From Rhodocyclus tenuis (GTDB taxonomy: Bacteria > Pseudomonadota > Gammaproteobacteria > Burkholderiales > Rhodocyclaceae), in NCBI RefSeq assembly GCF_014197755.1, contig NZ_JACIGE010000007.1, positions 124,001 through 188,000 of the forward strand: 64,000 bases of DNA. Direction: 5' to 3'. Position 1 is the stretch's first letter; every line of letters begins with the position of its first letter. The notes beneath the pieces are model-generated. The model worked only from the letters and a program-made list of their open reading frames with translations, had not been told where the DNA came from and did no database searches. The position numbers were made by a program, and so were the translations under genes. Positions 37,795-46,903 of this stretch are shown piece after piece.

Positions 37795-38773
37795 GTTAGG
37801 CTTACTTAATGGCCGCAGTGTATACATAGGAATCACGCGTTGAATTTGTGTAGCTTCCGACGATTTGATCTGCATCCGGCGAAACACGAACCACACCAAC
37901 TGAAGTACCCCCCATTGCCCCCAGCTTCTTGAAGCCACCGGACTGCGAATATAGGAATACGTGGTTACGGTACTTCTGCCAATAAAAGTCGAGAGATGCA
38001 AAATAGGTTCCGACTATTAAGCCTTGCTTGGACACGCCGGTTGCGAAAGTAACCTTACGGTTAACTGAACTCAGACTTTTTGCGCCATCTCGGCGCGAAT
38101 ATTGAAAAGCATAGCCACTCCCGTTGGGCACCTGAACATTTCCAACAATCACTGCACCATCGGCCGAGACACCGCGCGCAAAGGCAGACTCTCCACCCAT
38201 AGCGCCTAGATCTTCAAACCCATGCGCTTCGGAGTACATGAAGGCATGGTAGATCGGCTTCCTTTCCGGCGTTGTCGAATGTAGAAAGCTTCCAACAACT
38301 ACCGAACCGTCAGCGGACGCAGCATAGGGAGTTATCGAAGTTCTGCCGAGCGTACCAAGGTCCTGAATTCCACCTGACTGTGTATGTCGGAAAAGCCGAC
38401 TTCCTTCGTCTTTGACAAAGAAGCTGCCCCAGATCACAGCCCCGTCAGCGGAGATACATAGGTTGTTTATATTTTTAGCAAGCTGCCCAAGATTCTCGAT
38501 CCCGCCTGTTTTGCTATAGCGGAATACATGCCATTTTTCTAATCGATCTTTGTCCTGGCTGAACATTCCGACGACCACTGACGCGTCGCTTGATACGTCG
38601 CTTATGCGAACTGATGCTGGAATTCCACCAACTGCGGAAATCTTGGACGAAATGTTGATTGTGTTAGCCAACCGAACGTCGGTATCTGCAATGACTGGCA
38701 AAGCCAGTACCACGCAAAGACAAGGCACAATCCATAGGAATCTTCTTGTCTGCCGCATGAGCGTAAGCCTAAC
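37795..38773. repeat. 11-bp inverted repeat bracketing the HAF-repeat gene
   Basis: GTTAGGCTTAC (37795-37805) and its exact complement GTAAGCCTAAC (38763-38773) flank one gene: the first overlaps its stop codon, the second lies 5 nt upstream of its start. GTTAGGC/GCCTAAC match the core-site consensus GTTRRRY/RYYYAAC of integron cassettes. A complete attC hairpin on either side is not evident. Confidence 0.6.
37802..38758 (-). CDS. Secreted HAF-repeat protein
   Basis: 318 residues, with a signal peptide (MRQTRRFLWIVPCLCVVLALPVIA). The mature chain consists of about six imperfect repeats of roughly 45 residues of the 'extracellular HAF' type: SADGSVVVGSF..., HAFMYSEAHGFEDLGAMGG, VSADGAVIVGN, AFQYSRRDG, HVFLYSQSGGFKKLGAMGG. 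These repeats probably form a beta-propeller-like structure. There is no autotransporter barrel or anchor. Codon use is A+T-rich against its neighbours. The ATG at 38758 is preferred, because longer frames run through the inverted repeat. Confidence 0.72.
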   Translation of the reverse strand: MRQTRRFLWIVPCLCVVLALPVIADTDVRLANTINISSKISAVGGIPASVRISDVSSDASVVVGMFSQDKDRLEKWHVFRYSKTGGIENLGQLAKNINNLCISADGAVIWGSFFVKDEGSRLFRHTQSGGIQDLGTLGRTSITPYAASADGSVVVGSFLHSTTPERKPIYHAFMYSEAHGFEDLGAMGGESAFARGVSADGAVIVGNVQVPNGSGYAFQYSRRDGAKSLSSVNRKVTFATGVSKQGLIVGTYFASLDFYWQKYRNHVFLYSQSGGFKKLGAMGGTSVGVVRVSPDADQIVGSYTNSTRDSYVYTAAIK

Positions 38774-39250
38774 GTCTAGTAGACGGCAAAAACGCCACAT
38801 ATGTAGTTGCCCGGTGACGTATATGTGGACTTGTGCGCCTGTAACTCTCTGTTTTGCTTGGAGCTGAAGCATTCATCATGTCATCGGCTTCTGTATATAC
38901 GAACACCAAGGTCACCGCATCGAAGGTCCGCTTTCAGAGCAAAATCCTCAAGGACTGCTTATGGCCGTTTGCCGCCCTCGCCCCATGGCCGAGAAGATAT
39001 TCGACCCGCAAACCACAACCATCCAGAGCATACGCCATCCGCATTTTTACAACCAGTAACCGCCGCTTAGCTGGAGACATCCCGCCGAACCCCGGCAATC
39101 AAACAAATCCCCCGGACGTGCGCTGACGTACAGACCGCGCCTGCGCAGCGGCCGACACTCGGCGGACGATCAGAAGGCCCGCTTCACACCGGGCTGGCGC
39201 CCGACAGCGGCATTTCCGCGCCGGCCGCTGATTGATTTCTGGAGCACATC
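38774..39250. other. Gene-poor stretch right of the A+T-rich island
   Basis: About 480 nt without a supported gene. At 38790-38830 lies an imperfect CCACATAT/ATATGTGG hairpin close to the inverted-repeat end, possibly a relic recombination structure. From about 38930 the composition returns to that of the window. A 90-codon plus-strand frame (38854-39126) has no recognisable protein character. Confidence 0.4.
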
Positions 39251-39784
39251 ATGGGCAAACCTCTTCCCGACATCACCGCCGAGCGGCGTCAGCGCCGGCT
39301 GTTTCTCGCTGCCGACAGCGACTTGCCGGGCTTTGCCGACAATATCGCCGTTCTGGTTTTTCTCACCATTTTCATGGTCCTGTATTGCTCGCCGGTGCAC
39401 GCGGAGGACGTGGCGGCAGCGGCCAGTGCCAACAGTCGCAGCAGTGCGCAGGAAAGCTATTCGTGGGTGAGTGGCGGCGTTGGCGACGAGGCGCGCACCG
39501 CGCTGCAACAGCAGGCCGGCAGCTACAACGTGCAGGTGACGTTCAGCGAGCGGCATGGCGCGTACATCGCCGGTGTGCCCTTCACCATCAGCCGCGTCGA
39601 CGGCCTGGTCAAGCAGCGTGAAGCCCACGCCGGCACCGCCGACGGCCCGCTGCTCTATCTGCGGCTGCCGCCCGGCACCTACCTGATCCGCGCCCAGATC
39701 GACGGCGTCTGGCAAAGCCAGCGCGTCAATGCGCCGGCAAGCGGCGCCCCGATCAAGCTCTCTTTCATCGCCGTCGGCGAATGA
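39251..39784 (+). CDS. Secreted or membrane-anchored beta-sandwich-like protein
   Basis: 177 residues. A polar N-terminus of about 28 residues (with RRQRR) precedes one hydrophobic helix (NIAVLVFLTIFMVLYCSPVHA) that may be a signal peptide or an anchor. The mature part ends with LYLRLPPGTYLIRAQIDG, then the VWQSQRVNAPA region, a pattern like carboxypeptidase-regulatory or transthyretin-like beta-sandwiches that scaffold surface proteins. GGAG lies 7 nt before the ATG. I know no named family. An 81-codon frame overlaps its stop but is unconvincing. Confidence 0.6.
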   Translation: MGKPLPDITAERRQRRLFLAADSDLPGFADNIAVLVFLTIFMVLYCSPVHAEDVAAAASANSRSSAQESYSWVSGGVGDEARTALQQQAGSYNVQVTFSERHGAYIAGVPFTISRVDGLVKQREAHAGTADGPLLYLRLPPGTYLIRAQIDGVWQSQRVNAPASGAPIKLSFIAVGE

Positions 39785-40073
39785 GCAATCCGGCGAGCGA
39801 CACCGGCCAACCGGAAGGAGCCAGCGCGATGAGCACGATCCCTCCCGCCCGTGCCGCCTTGCTGCATCCAGCGACAACGCCGGGCTGCGGCAAGTGGGCA
39901 TCGGTGCTGACGCCCGTGACCTGCGCTTTGACTCGCGCCATCGCGCCGCAGCAGAGCGCGCCTCCGCTACCGATTGCTGACGCGGTACCACCGCTAACCA
40001 AGGCCGCGGCCAGCAACAGCGACTAAACCGCCGAAGTTCGTTGCCGGATGCGTTCGGGCTTTCAGCTATCGCG

Positions 40074-40637
40074 TCACGCCGCGACCGGCTCGCCCTCTCC
40101 GAGAATGAGGCTCGTCGGCAACACCTCGGCGTAGATGCCGTTCAGCGCCGCGAGAAACGCTGCGTGTACCTGCTGCGCGGCAATCGTTTCGTCCTGATAG
40201 GCCAGCGCGCGCGTGGCGCAGGCGTCGGCGGCGATGCGGCATTCCAGTCCGAGGTCAAAGGCGGCGCGTACCGTCGCGTCGACGCACATGTGCGTCATCA
40301 TGCCGGCGACCAGCAGGCGGCCGGTGCCCAGCGTCGCCAGCGCTTCGCGCAGCGGCGCTTCGCGGAAGCTGTTGGGGAAGTGCTTGTCGATCACCGCCTC
40401 GCCCGCGACTGGCGCAACATCCTGATGAATGTTGGCGCCGCGCGTTCCCGGCAGAAAGAAGCCGGCGCCGGGGCGCAGCGAAATGTGGCGGATGTGGATC
40501 ACCGGCGTGCCGTGTTGCCGCGCCGCGGCCAGCAACTGCGCCGCGTTGGCCAGCGCGGCGTCGCTGCCTTCCAGCTCGAAAGCGCCGCCGGGGAAATAGT
40601 CGTTCTGCAGGTCGATGAGCAGCAGGGCTTGGTTCAT
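40074..40637 (-). CDS. Isochorismatase-family cysteine hydrolase
   Basis: 187 residues with the catalytic triad pattern of this superfamily: Asp in LLIDLQNDYF, Lys in DKHFPNSF and Cys in THMCVDATVRAA, which suggests a nicotinamidase- or amidase-like hydrolase. The substrate is undecided. AAAGGAG lies 8 nt before the ATG. It is transcribed divergently from the adjacent LysR-type regulator, which probably controls it. It has its own promoter (see next entries). Confidence 0.88.
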   Translation of the reverse strand: MNQALLLIDLQNDYFPGGAFELEGSDAALANAAQLLAAARQHGTPVIHIRHISLRPGAGFFLPGTRGANIHQDVAPVAGEAVIDKHFPNSFREAPLREALATLGTGRLLVAGMMTHMCVDATVRAAFDLGLECRIAADACATRALAYQDETIAAQQVHAAFLAALNGIYAEVLPTSLILGEGEPVAA

Positions 40638-40673
40638 GAAATGGCTCCTTTGGTGTTCAAGGCGATGGCTCCG

Positions 40674-40701
40674 ATTCTAGGCAGGCGCCAAACCTTGACA
40701 A
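40674..40701 (-). promoter_or_regulatory. Promoter of the isochorismatase-like gene
   Basis: On the minus strand, TTGTCA (40701-40696) and TAGAAT (40679-40674) are 16 bp apart and about 37 nt upstream of the ATG, a good sigma-70 promoter. Confidence 0.65.
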
Positions 40702-40723
40702 TCCATCCCGGCGGAACAAAACT

Positions 40724-40740
40724 GTTTCCCCAAAGGAAAC
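40724..40740. promoter_or_regulatory. Candidate LysR-type regulator binding site
   Basis: GTTTCC-CCAAA-GGAAAC is a perfect 6-5-6 dyad containing a T-N11-A core. Its centre is about 65 bp upstream of the start expected from the TTGTCA/TAGAAT promoter, which is where LysR-type proteins bind. It also overlaps the leader of the lysR-like gene, which would allow autoregulation. Confidence 0.6.
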
Positions 40741-40752
40741 GAAAACAAACAA

Positions 40753-41745
40753 ATGGACCCACTGGCCAATCTCAACGAAATGGCGATCTTCGCCCGCGTT
40801 GTCGAAGCGAAGAGCTTTTCTGGCGCGGCACGTCAATTGGGCCTCGGCAAATCGGCGGTCAGCAAGCAGATCAGCCGGCTGGAGCAGGCGCTCGGCGTTC
40901 GCCTGCTGCATCGCAGTACGCGCACACTGAGCCTCACCGACGAGGGGCGCGCGGTCTACGAGCACTGCGCCAGCATGGTTGCCGCGGCCGAAGCGGCCGA
41001 GGTGGCGGCGAGCAATCTCAATGCCGCGCCGCGCGGCACGCTGCGCATCAGCGCGCCGGTGAGCTTCGGCACGCGCCACGTGGCGCCGGCGATCCGCTCC
41101 TTTCTGGCGCGCTACCCGGAGATGCGCGTCGAGCTCGTTCTGCTCGACCGCTTTGTCGATCTGGCCGAGGAAGGCTTCGATCTGGTGATCCGTCTCGCCG
41201 ACCGCCTGCCTGATGGCCTGATCGCGCGCCGCCTGCTCGACATCGATTTCGTCATCTGCGCGTCGCCGGCGTATCTGGCGCAGCGCGGCACGCCCCGCCA
41301 GCCCGCCGATCTGGCCGGTCATAACTGTCTGCTCTACGGTCACGGCGGCTTCGGCAAGCAGTGGCGACTGCGCGCCCTCGGCGGCAAGACGGCCGCTGAA
41401 AGCAGCCGCGAAGTGCAGGTGGCGGTCGACGGCAACTTTCAGGTGAACAGCAGCGATGCGCTGCATGACGCCTTGCTCGCCGACATGGGCCTCGGCCTGA
41501 TCCCGCGCCTCTCCGTCGAGGACGATCTGGCGCGCGGCACGCTGCGCGTGGTGCTGCCCGGCTGGCAGGTGATCGCGCCTTTCGCCGCCGCCAGCGCGGT
41601 CTTCGCGCCGAGCCGCGCGCCGTCGCCGAAGCTGCGCGCCTTCGTCGACCATCTGCTCGAACATTTCAAGCCGGCGGCGCCGGACGGCATTGCGCCGCCG
41701 CCGGCGGCGCTGGCCTACACCCGCCCGAAGTGGATGGGCTGGTAA
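40753..41745 (+). CDS. LysR-family transcriptional regulator
   Basis: 330 residues with the N-terminal winged HTH (FARVVEAKSFSGAARQLGLGKSAVSKQISRLEQALGVRLLHRSTRTL) in the first 65 residues, then the LysR substrate-binding domain (GTLRISAPVSFGTRHVAPAI, GFDLVIRLADRLPDGLIARRL, VNSSDALHDALLADMGLGLIP). It is divergent from the isochorismatase-like gene with a candidate operator between them, so it is likely to sense that enzyme's substrate or a related metabolite. The C-terminus ends in a Pro/Ala-rich tail. Confidence 0.92.
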   Translation: MDPLANLNEMAIFARVVEAKSFSGAARQLGLGKSAVSKQISRLEQALGVRLLHRSTRTLSLTDEGRAVYEHCASMVAAAEAAEVAASNLNAAPRGTLRISAPVSFGTRHVAPAIRSFLARYPEMRVELVLLDRFVDLAEEGFDLVIRLADRLPDGLIARRLLDIDFVICASPAYLAQRGTPRQPADLAGHNCLLYGHGGFGKQWRLRALGGKTAAESSREVQVAVDGNFQVNSSDALHDALLADMGLGLIPRLSVEDDLARGTLRVVLPGWQVIAPFAAASAVFAPSRAPSPKLRAFVDHLLEHFKPAAPDGIAPPPAALAYTRPKWMGW

Positions 41746-41782
41746 ACACCCCCTTTCTGACTAGCGAACGGGCCTGCTGAAC

Positions 41783-42448
41783 ATGCGCATCCTCATCGTT
41801 GAAGACGACTCCCTGCTCGGCGACGGCATGCAGAGCGGACTGCGTCAGGCCGGCTTCACCGCCGACTGGGTGCAGGACGGCCGCGCCGCCGAAGCGGCAC
41901 TGGCCAGCGAAGAATTCTCGGCGCTGGTGCTCGATCTCGGTCTGCCCGGCCAGCCCGACGGCATGGCGCTGCTGACGAAGCTGCGCGCGCGCGGTGTAGC
42001 GCTGCCAACGCTGATCGTCACCGCGCGCGATACCGTCGCCGACAAGCTCGCCGGGCTCGACGGTGGCGCCGACGATTACCTCGTCAAACCCTTCGACCTC
42101 GACGAACTGGCCGCCCGCCTGCGCGCGCTGATCCGGCGCAGCCATGGCCGGCAGGCGGCCTTGCTCGAACACGGCAACATCAGCGTCGATCCGGCGGCGC
42201 GGCGCGTCACGCTGGCCGGCGCCGCGGTCGAACTCGCCGCACGCGAGTTCGCGCTGCTCGAAGCACTGCTCGAAAACCGCGGCCACGTACTGCCGCGCGC
42301 GCGTCTCGAAGGCCTCATCTACGGCTGGAACGAAGAGCCCGAAAGCAACGCCGTCGAAGTGCACGTGCACCACCTGCGGCGCAAGCTCGGCGCGACGCTG
42401 ATCCGCACCGTGCGCGGCGTCGGCTACACCATCGACCACGCGCCATGA
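41783..42448 (+). CDS. OmpR-family response regulator, QseB-like
   Basis: 221 residues. The receiver domain has the acidic pair EDD near the N-terminus, the phosphorylated Asp51 in LVLDLGLPG and Lys in YLVKPFDLDELAAR. The C-terminal winged helix shows LAAREFALLEALLENRGHVL and SNAVEVHVHHLRRKLG, close to QseB/PmrA/TctD proteins. The following kinase gene overlaps its stop (ATGA), so the two form one operon. The target genes are unknown. Confidence 0.92.
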   Translation: MRILIVEDDSLLGDGMQSGLRQAGFTADWVQDGRAAEAALASEEFSALVLDLGLPGQPDGMALLTKLRARGVALPTLIVTARDTVADKLAGLDGGADDYLVKPFDLDELAARLRALIRRSHGRQAALLEHGNISVDPAARRVTLAGAAVELAAREFALLEALLENRGHVLPRARLEGLIYGWNEEPESNAVEVHVHHLRRKLGATLIRTVRGVGYTIDHAP

Positions 42449-43926
42449 GCAGCACCGCAACCGCTGCCGACAGCGCACCGGGCTATTCGCTGCGCCGGCG
42501 CCTGCTCTGGCTGCTGCTGTCGACGATCGCCGTGCTCTGGGGGCTGATCGCTGCCGCCGTTTTCGTACGCGCGCACGACATGGCCGACGAACTGTTCGAC
42601 ACGCAGATGACGCAGATGGCGAGCAGCCTGCTCGACGCCAGTGCCGCCCGCCCGGACGCGCTGCCGGCAAGCCTGGCCGCCGTCAGCCACGGCGGCGCGC
42701 CGGATTTCGTCTTTCAGCTGTGGCGGCTCGAAGACGAGGACGACGCCGACGAGCTTGCCGACGGCAAGGGGCATGCAACGACGGCGACACTACTGGTGCG
42801 CTCCGCGGCGGCGCCATCGACGCCGCTGGTTGACGGCGACGGCTTCCGCGAACACCTGTGGGGCAAGGAGCTGTGGCGCTTTGTCAGCCTGCGCGACGCT
42901 GCCGGCCATTACCAGGCGCAGGTCGGACAACGCCACGAACTGCGCTACGTGCTGGCGCGCGAGGCGGCGCAAAGCGTGCTGATGCCGCTGCTGATCGGGC
43001 TGCCGCTGCTGGCGCTGGCGATCTGGCTGGCGGTCGGCAGCGCGCTGCGTCCCTTGTCGGCAGCCACCGCCGCCGTCGCCGCGCGGCGCCCGGAAGCGCT
43101 CGACGCACTCGCCATCGAGCAGCCGCCGGCCGAGGTACTGCCGCTGATCGACGCGCTCAACGCACTGTTTGCGCGCATCCGGCGCACGCTCGACAGCGAA
43201 CGGCAATTCACCGCCAACGCCGCACACGAATTGCGCACACCGCTGGCTGCGCTGAAAACGCATGCGCAGGTGGCGCTACGCGCCGAAAACGACGCCGAGC
43301 GCCGCTACCCCGCGGTACCCGAACGGCGGCACGCGCTCGAACAGGTGATCGCCGGCGTTGACCGCATGACGCGATTGACCGAGCAGTTGCTGCTGCTGGC
43401 GCGGCTCGACCCCGAGGGTACGACACTGCCACGACGCCCGATCGATCTGGCCGCGCTGGCCATCGATGTCTGCGCGCAACTCGACGGCAGCGCCCGGGCG
43501 CAAGGCATCGACATCAGCTTCGCCAGCGTCGACAGCCGGCCTGGCGGCAGCGAATCAGGCACCGCGCATGGTGCGAGCTTCCGCCTCGATGGCGCCGCCG
43601 AACTGCTCGGCGCGCTGGTGCGCAATCTGGTCGACAACGCCATCAGCCACGCGCGCGGCAACGTCAATGTCGCCCTGCTGCGCACGACGACGATGATCGA
43701 ACTCACTGTCGACGACGACGGCCCCGGCATTCCCGAGGAGCAGCGCCGGCGCGCGCTTGAGCGCTTCGAGCGCCTCGGCGAACGCGGTGGCGGCGGCAGC
43801 GGCCTCGGGCTGTCGATCAGCGCGCGCATCGCCCAGTTGCACGGTGGCAATCTGGCGCTCGCCGCCAGCCCGCGCGACGGCCTGCGCGCCTGCGTGCGCC
43901 TGCCCGCAGGCGACGGCGAAGGCTAG
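42445..43926 (+). CDS. Sensor histidine kinase, QseC-like
   Basis: 493 residues. There is one membrane helix at about 19-41, a periplasmic sensor of about 135 residues and a second helix at about 178-200. The H-box FTANAAHELRTPLAALK carries the phosphorylated His261, and the ATPase motifs are LVDNAISHA, DDDGPGIP and GGGSGLGLSI. It overlaps the response regulator by 4 nt. Its stop codon shares the palindrome CTAG with the stop of the convergent cyclase gene. A HAMP linker is short. Confidence 0.9.
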   Translation: MSSTATAADSAPGYSLRRRLLWLLLSTIAVLWGLIAAAVFVRAHDMADELFDTQMTQMASSLLDASAARPDALPASLAAVSHGGAPDFVFQLWRLEDEDDADELADGKGHATTATLLVRSAAAPSTPLVDGDGFREHLWGKELWRFVSLRDAAGHYQAQVGQRHELRYVLAREAAQSVLMPLLIGLPLLALAIWLAVGSALRPLSAATAAVAARRPEALDALAIEQPPAEVLPLIDALNALFARIRRTLDSERQFTANAAHELRTPLAALKTHAQVALRAENDAERRYPAVPERRHALEQVIAGVDRMTRLTEQLLLLARLDPEGTTLPRRPIDLAALAIDVCAQLDGSARAQGIDISFASVDSRPGGSESGTAHGASFRLDGAAELLGALVRNLVDNAISHARGNVNVALLRTTTMIELTVDDDGPGIPEEQRRRALERFERLGERGGGGSGLGLSISARIAQLHGGNLALAASPRDGLRACVRLPAGDGEG

Positions 43927-46766
43927 GTGCCGGCGACTGGCGTAGCCTGAGCCTCGTCGGCAAGCACGACGCGATTGCGACCGGCGTGTTTGGCCGCGTA
44001 GAGCGCGCGGTCGGCGGCGCGGATCAGCTCGGCCGAGCTCGTCCCCTGCTGCGGAAAGAAGGCAACGCCGATCGAGACGGTGATTCCGGGCAGCGCCTGC
44101 CCTTCGAATTCGAGCGCCAGAGCGGCGATTGCGCGACGGAACTCCTCGAAGCGTTCGCGCGCCGCGTCAACGCTGATCTCGGGCAGGATGAGCACGAATT
44201 CCTCGCCGCCGTAACGGCAGGCGACATCCATGCCGCGCCGGAAGGCCAGCATCACGCCGGCGATCTTCTGCAGCACGAGGTCGCCGGCCTCGTGGCCGAA
44301 GGCGTCGTTGAAGTCCTTGAAGCGGTCGACGTCGACCATCGCCACCGCCATCGGCCGCGAAATGCGCGACAGGCGCGAGAGTTCGCGCGCCTGCGTCTCT
44401 TCCATGAAGCGGCGGTTGAACAGGCCGGTGAGCGGATCGCTGAGCGACTGCGCCCGCAGCGAGTCGCGCAGTCTCAGATTGGCCAGCGCCAGACTGATGC
44501 TGTCGGCCGCCATATTGGCCAGACGCAGCCGGCGCTCGTGGTGCAGACCGCTACTTTCGGCGGCGCTGGCGCCCAGATAGATGACGCCCAGCGACTGCTC
44601 ATGCAGATGCAGCGGAATGCACAGGCAGGCCGTACTCTCGTCGCCACTGTGCGGGCAACGCGGCACCAGCGACGGCCCCGCCGGCGCCGCGTAGGTACGG
44701 GCGGTGCGCAAGGCCCAGCAGTCGCCGACGTCGATGCTGATGCTTGGCGGCTGTGCTTCGCCCCAGAAAACCGTCCGGCGCAGTTGCTCGCTGTCGTCCT
44801 CACGCATGAAACAGGCACCCGCCGAATGCGGGAACAACGTATCCATCGAATTGCGGATCACCGTGTAGGCTTCTTCGAGCGACGGCGCTGCCTGCAGCAG
44901 ATCGGTCATTTGCCGCAGCGCACGGATTTCGCGGTTGGTTTCCTCGAGTTCCAGCTGCGCGCGGCGCAGCCGGGTGACGTCGCGGCCGGCGGCGACGGCG
45001 CCGGCGACCTCGCCGGACTCGTCGCGGAAGATGATCGCGCTGAACAGGATGTCGATCTGCTCGCCTGAACTCTGCCGGATGGCGAGCGGGTAATCGATCA
45101 CGTAACCCAGCTCGAAGACCTGCCGGTAGAAACCCGCGGCCGACGCGGGCGCGGTGAAATAGCGCCTGAACTCGCTGCCGATCAGCGTTTCGCGCGGCAC
45201 GCCGACAACGCGGCCGCTGGCCGAATTGGCGTCCATGATCGTGCCGTCGGCGCCGATCGCCAGCAGCGGATCGAGGCTCGCCTCGATCAGGCTGCGCGCG
45301 TAGAGCGAGGCGGCGCGCAGATGCTCCTCGGCGCTTTTCTGTTCGGTGATATCGACGATGACGCCGTCCAGCCATTGCGCCTTGCCGGCTTCGTCGTACC
45401 AGGCGCGCCCTCGCTCGCTGACCCACTGCACGCCGCCAGCGGGGCTGTTGATGCGGTAGGCGATGTCGTAGCTGCGCCTGCCGGCGATGGCCGCCGCCAC
45501 CGCCGCCGCCACCTCGGCGCGGTCTTCGGCAACGATCAGTCCGCCGAGCGAAAGCTCGCCCGAGAGAAAGCGTGCGGGCGGCTCGCCGGTGAGCACTTCG
45601 ATGCCCCGGCTGATGTGCTGCACATGCCAGGGCGCCTCGAGTCCGGAGCGGAACACCGTTCCCGGAACGTTTTCGACCAGCGTGAGATATTCGTCGCGGC
45701 GTCGCGCCAGTTCGGCCGCGGCGGCTTCCATCCCTTGCCGGTGCCGCGCATTGAGGTAGAGCACCGAAAAGAGGAAACCGCCGAAGGCCAGCCCGCCGAG
45801 CAGGATCATCATCGGCAGCGGACTCCCGGTATCCGCCTCGAACTGCGCACTGCTGCGAAAACGTACCGTCCACCGATGCCCGGCGATCACCGGCTGCAGA
45901 TCGATCTGATGGCGTGCCTGCCGCGCACCGCGCTCCGACGCGTAGAGCAGGTTTTCCGGCTGCACCTTGTCGTCATAGACCTCGACCTCGAGGTCGCCAC
46001 CGCCCGTTCCGAAAATGCTGCGCATCAGATCGAAGGCGCGAAACGGGCTGTAAACGAAGCCGACAAGCGCCAGGCGCCGTTGCTCGACGCTGTCTTGCGG
46101 CCGGCCGTTCCGGTAGACCGGCAGGTAAATCAGGAAACCGGGCTGCACGTCGCGGCCGTTCTCCTGGATCAGCTGCACCCGCCCCGAGAGTGCCGGCTCG
46201 CCGCTGTCGCGCGCGCGATCCATCGCCTCGCGGCGCACCGGCTCGGCATACATGTCGTAGCCGAAAGCAAGCAGGTTGCGCCCGGAGACAGGTTCAAGAT
46301 AGATGATGCTGCTGAACAGCTCGCGCTCGCCAGCCGGATGTACGCGGTAATCGGGGAAACCTTCGGCACGTATCGCCGCCTCGTGGGCGCTGAGGGCAGA
46401 CTTCGGCAGCATCATTGCAAAACCGGTACCGAGAATGCCGGGAAGCGACTGACCCAGCTGCAACTGCGTGACGTAGGCGCGCCACTCCTGGCGACTGACG
46501 GTTTCGCTCGCGGCAAACAGCCCGGCGCTGCCGCGCAGCACGCGTTCGTAATCGTGCATGCGGCCGACCAGCACCTCCGTCTGCTTCTGCGCGCGATACT
46601 GGAAGCGCTCTTCGTTGTTGCGGGCGATTTCGTGCGCGGAGTATTGCCAGGCGCCGAGCGACAGCAGCAGCAAGAAGCCGAGCGCCAGCCAGGCGAACGA
46701 CGTACGACTCAGGGCGGAATTGATCCACTGTGGGGAAAGCGTCTCTGTCGGCGGCACGAACGTCAT
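43923..46766 (-). CDS. CHASE-PAS-PAS-GAF-GGDEF diguanylate cyclase
   Basis: A 947-residue membrane cyclase. Helix 1 (24-43), a periplasmic CHASE domain (about 78-260, YERVLRGSAGLFAASETVSRQEWRAYV), helix 2 (319-340), PAS (355-475), a second PAS (485-600), a GAF domain (620-765, with the CWALRTARTYAAP motif) and GGDEF (770-935) follow in that order. The active motif GGEEF is at 853-857 and the inhibitory RGMD site at 844-847, so it should be an active, feedback-inhibited c-di-GMP synthase. It is the first of a cluster of c-di-GMP genes. Its stop overlaps that of the qseC-like gene. Confidence 0.93.
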   Translation of the reverse strand: MTFVPPTETLSPQWINSALSRTSFAWLALGFLLLLSLGAWQYSAHEIARNNEERFQYRAQKQTEVLVGRMHDYERVLRGSAGLFAASETVSRQEWRAYVTQLQLGQSLPGILGTGFAMMLPKSALSAHEAAIRAEGFPDYRVHPAGERELFSSIIYLEPVSGRNLLAFGYDMYAEPVRREAMDRARDSGEPALSGRVQLIQENGRDVQPGFLIYLPVYRNGRPQDSVEQRRLALVGFVYSPFRAFDLMRSIFGTGGGDLEVEVYDDKVQPENLLYASERGARQARHQIDLQPVIAGHRWTVRFRSSAQFEADTGSPLPMMILLGGLAFGGFLFSVLYLNARHRQGMEAAAAELARRRDEYLTLVENVPGTVFRSGLEAPWHVQHISRGIEVLTGEPPARFLSGELSLGGLIVAEDRAEVAAAVAAAIAGRRSYDIAYRINSPAGGVQWVSERGRAWYDEAGKAQWLDGVIVDITEQKSAEEHLRAASLYARSLIEASLDPLLAIGADGTIMDANSASGRVVGVPRETLIGSEFRRYFTAPASAAGFYRQVFELGYVIDYPLAIRQSSGEQIDILFSAIIFRDESGEVAGAVAAGRDVTRLRRAQLELEETNREIRALRQMTDLLQAAPSLEEAYTVIRNSMDTLFPHSAGACFMREDDSEQLRRTVFWGEAQPPSISIDVGDCWALRTARTYAAPAGPSLVPRCPHSGDESTACLCIPLHLHEQSLGVIYLGASAAESSGLHHERRLRLANMAADSISLALANLRLRDSLRAQSLSDPLTGLFNRRFMEETQARELSRLSRISRPMAVAMVDVDRFKDFNDAFGHEAGDLVLQKIAGVMLAFRRGMDVACRYGGEEFVLILPEISVDAARERFEEFRRAIAALALEFEGQALPGITVSIGVAFFPQQGTSSAELIRAADRALYAAKHAGRNRVVLADEAQATPVAGT

Positions 46767-46903
46767 CCGGACAAGTACTCCATTGACGATAACATGCTGA
46801 CTCAGGCGACGCCATCAAGCGCCTGATATTGCGCAGGTAAGGCGGAACACCTGCCGGCGTACAAGGCTTGCCGGGCCACGCGCGCAGCCGGCGATGAGAG
46901 CGC

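Noticed and set aside
38763-38860. Complete attC recombination site at the island boundary
   Set aside because: Only the core GTTAGGC/GCCTAAC and a partial hairpin were found; no pair of matched core sites at the right spacing.
38854-39126. 90-codon plus-strand frame right of the A+T-rich island
   Set aside because: No recognisable protein features or ribosome site.
39781-40026. 81-codon frame overlapping the stop of the secreted-protein gene
   Set aside because: Low-complexity Ala/Pro composition without domain or conservation evidence.
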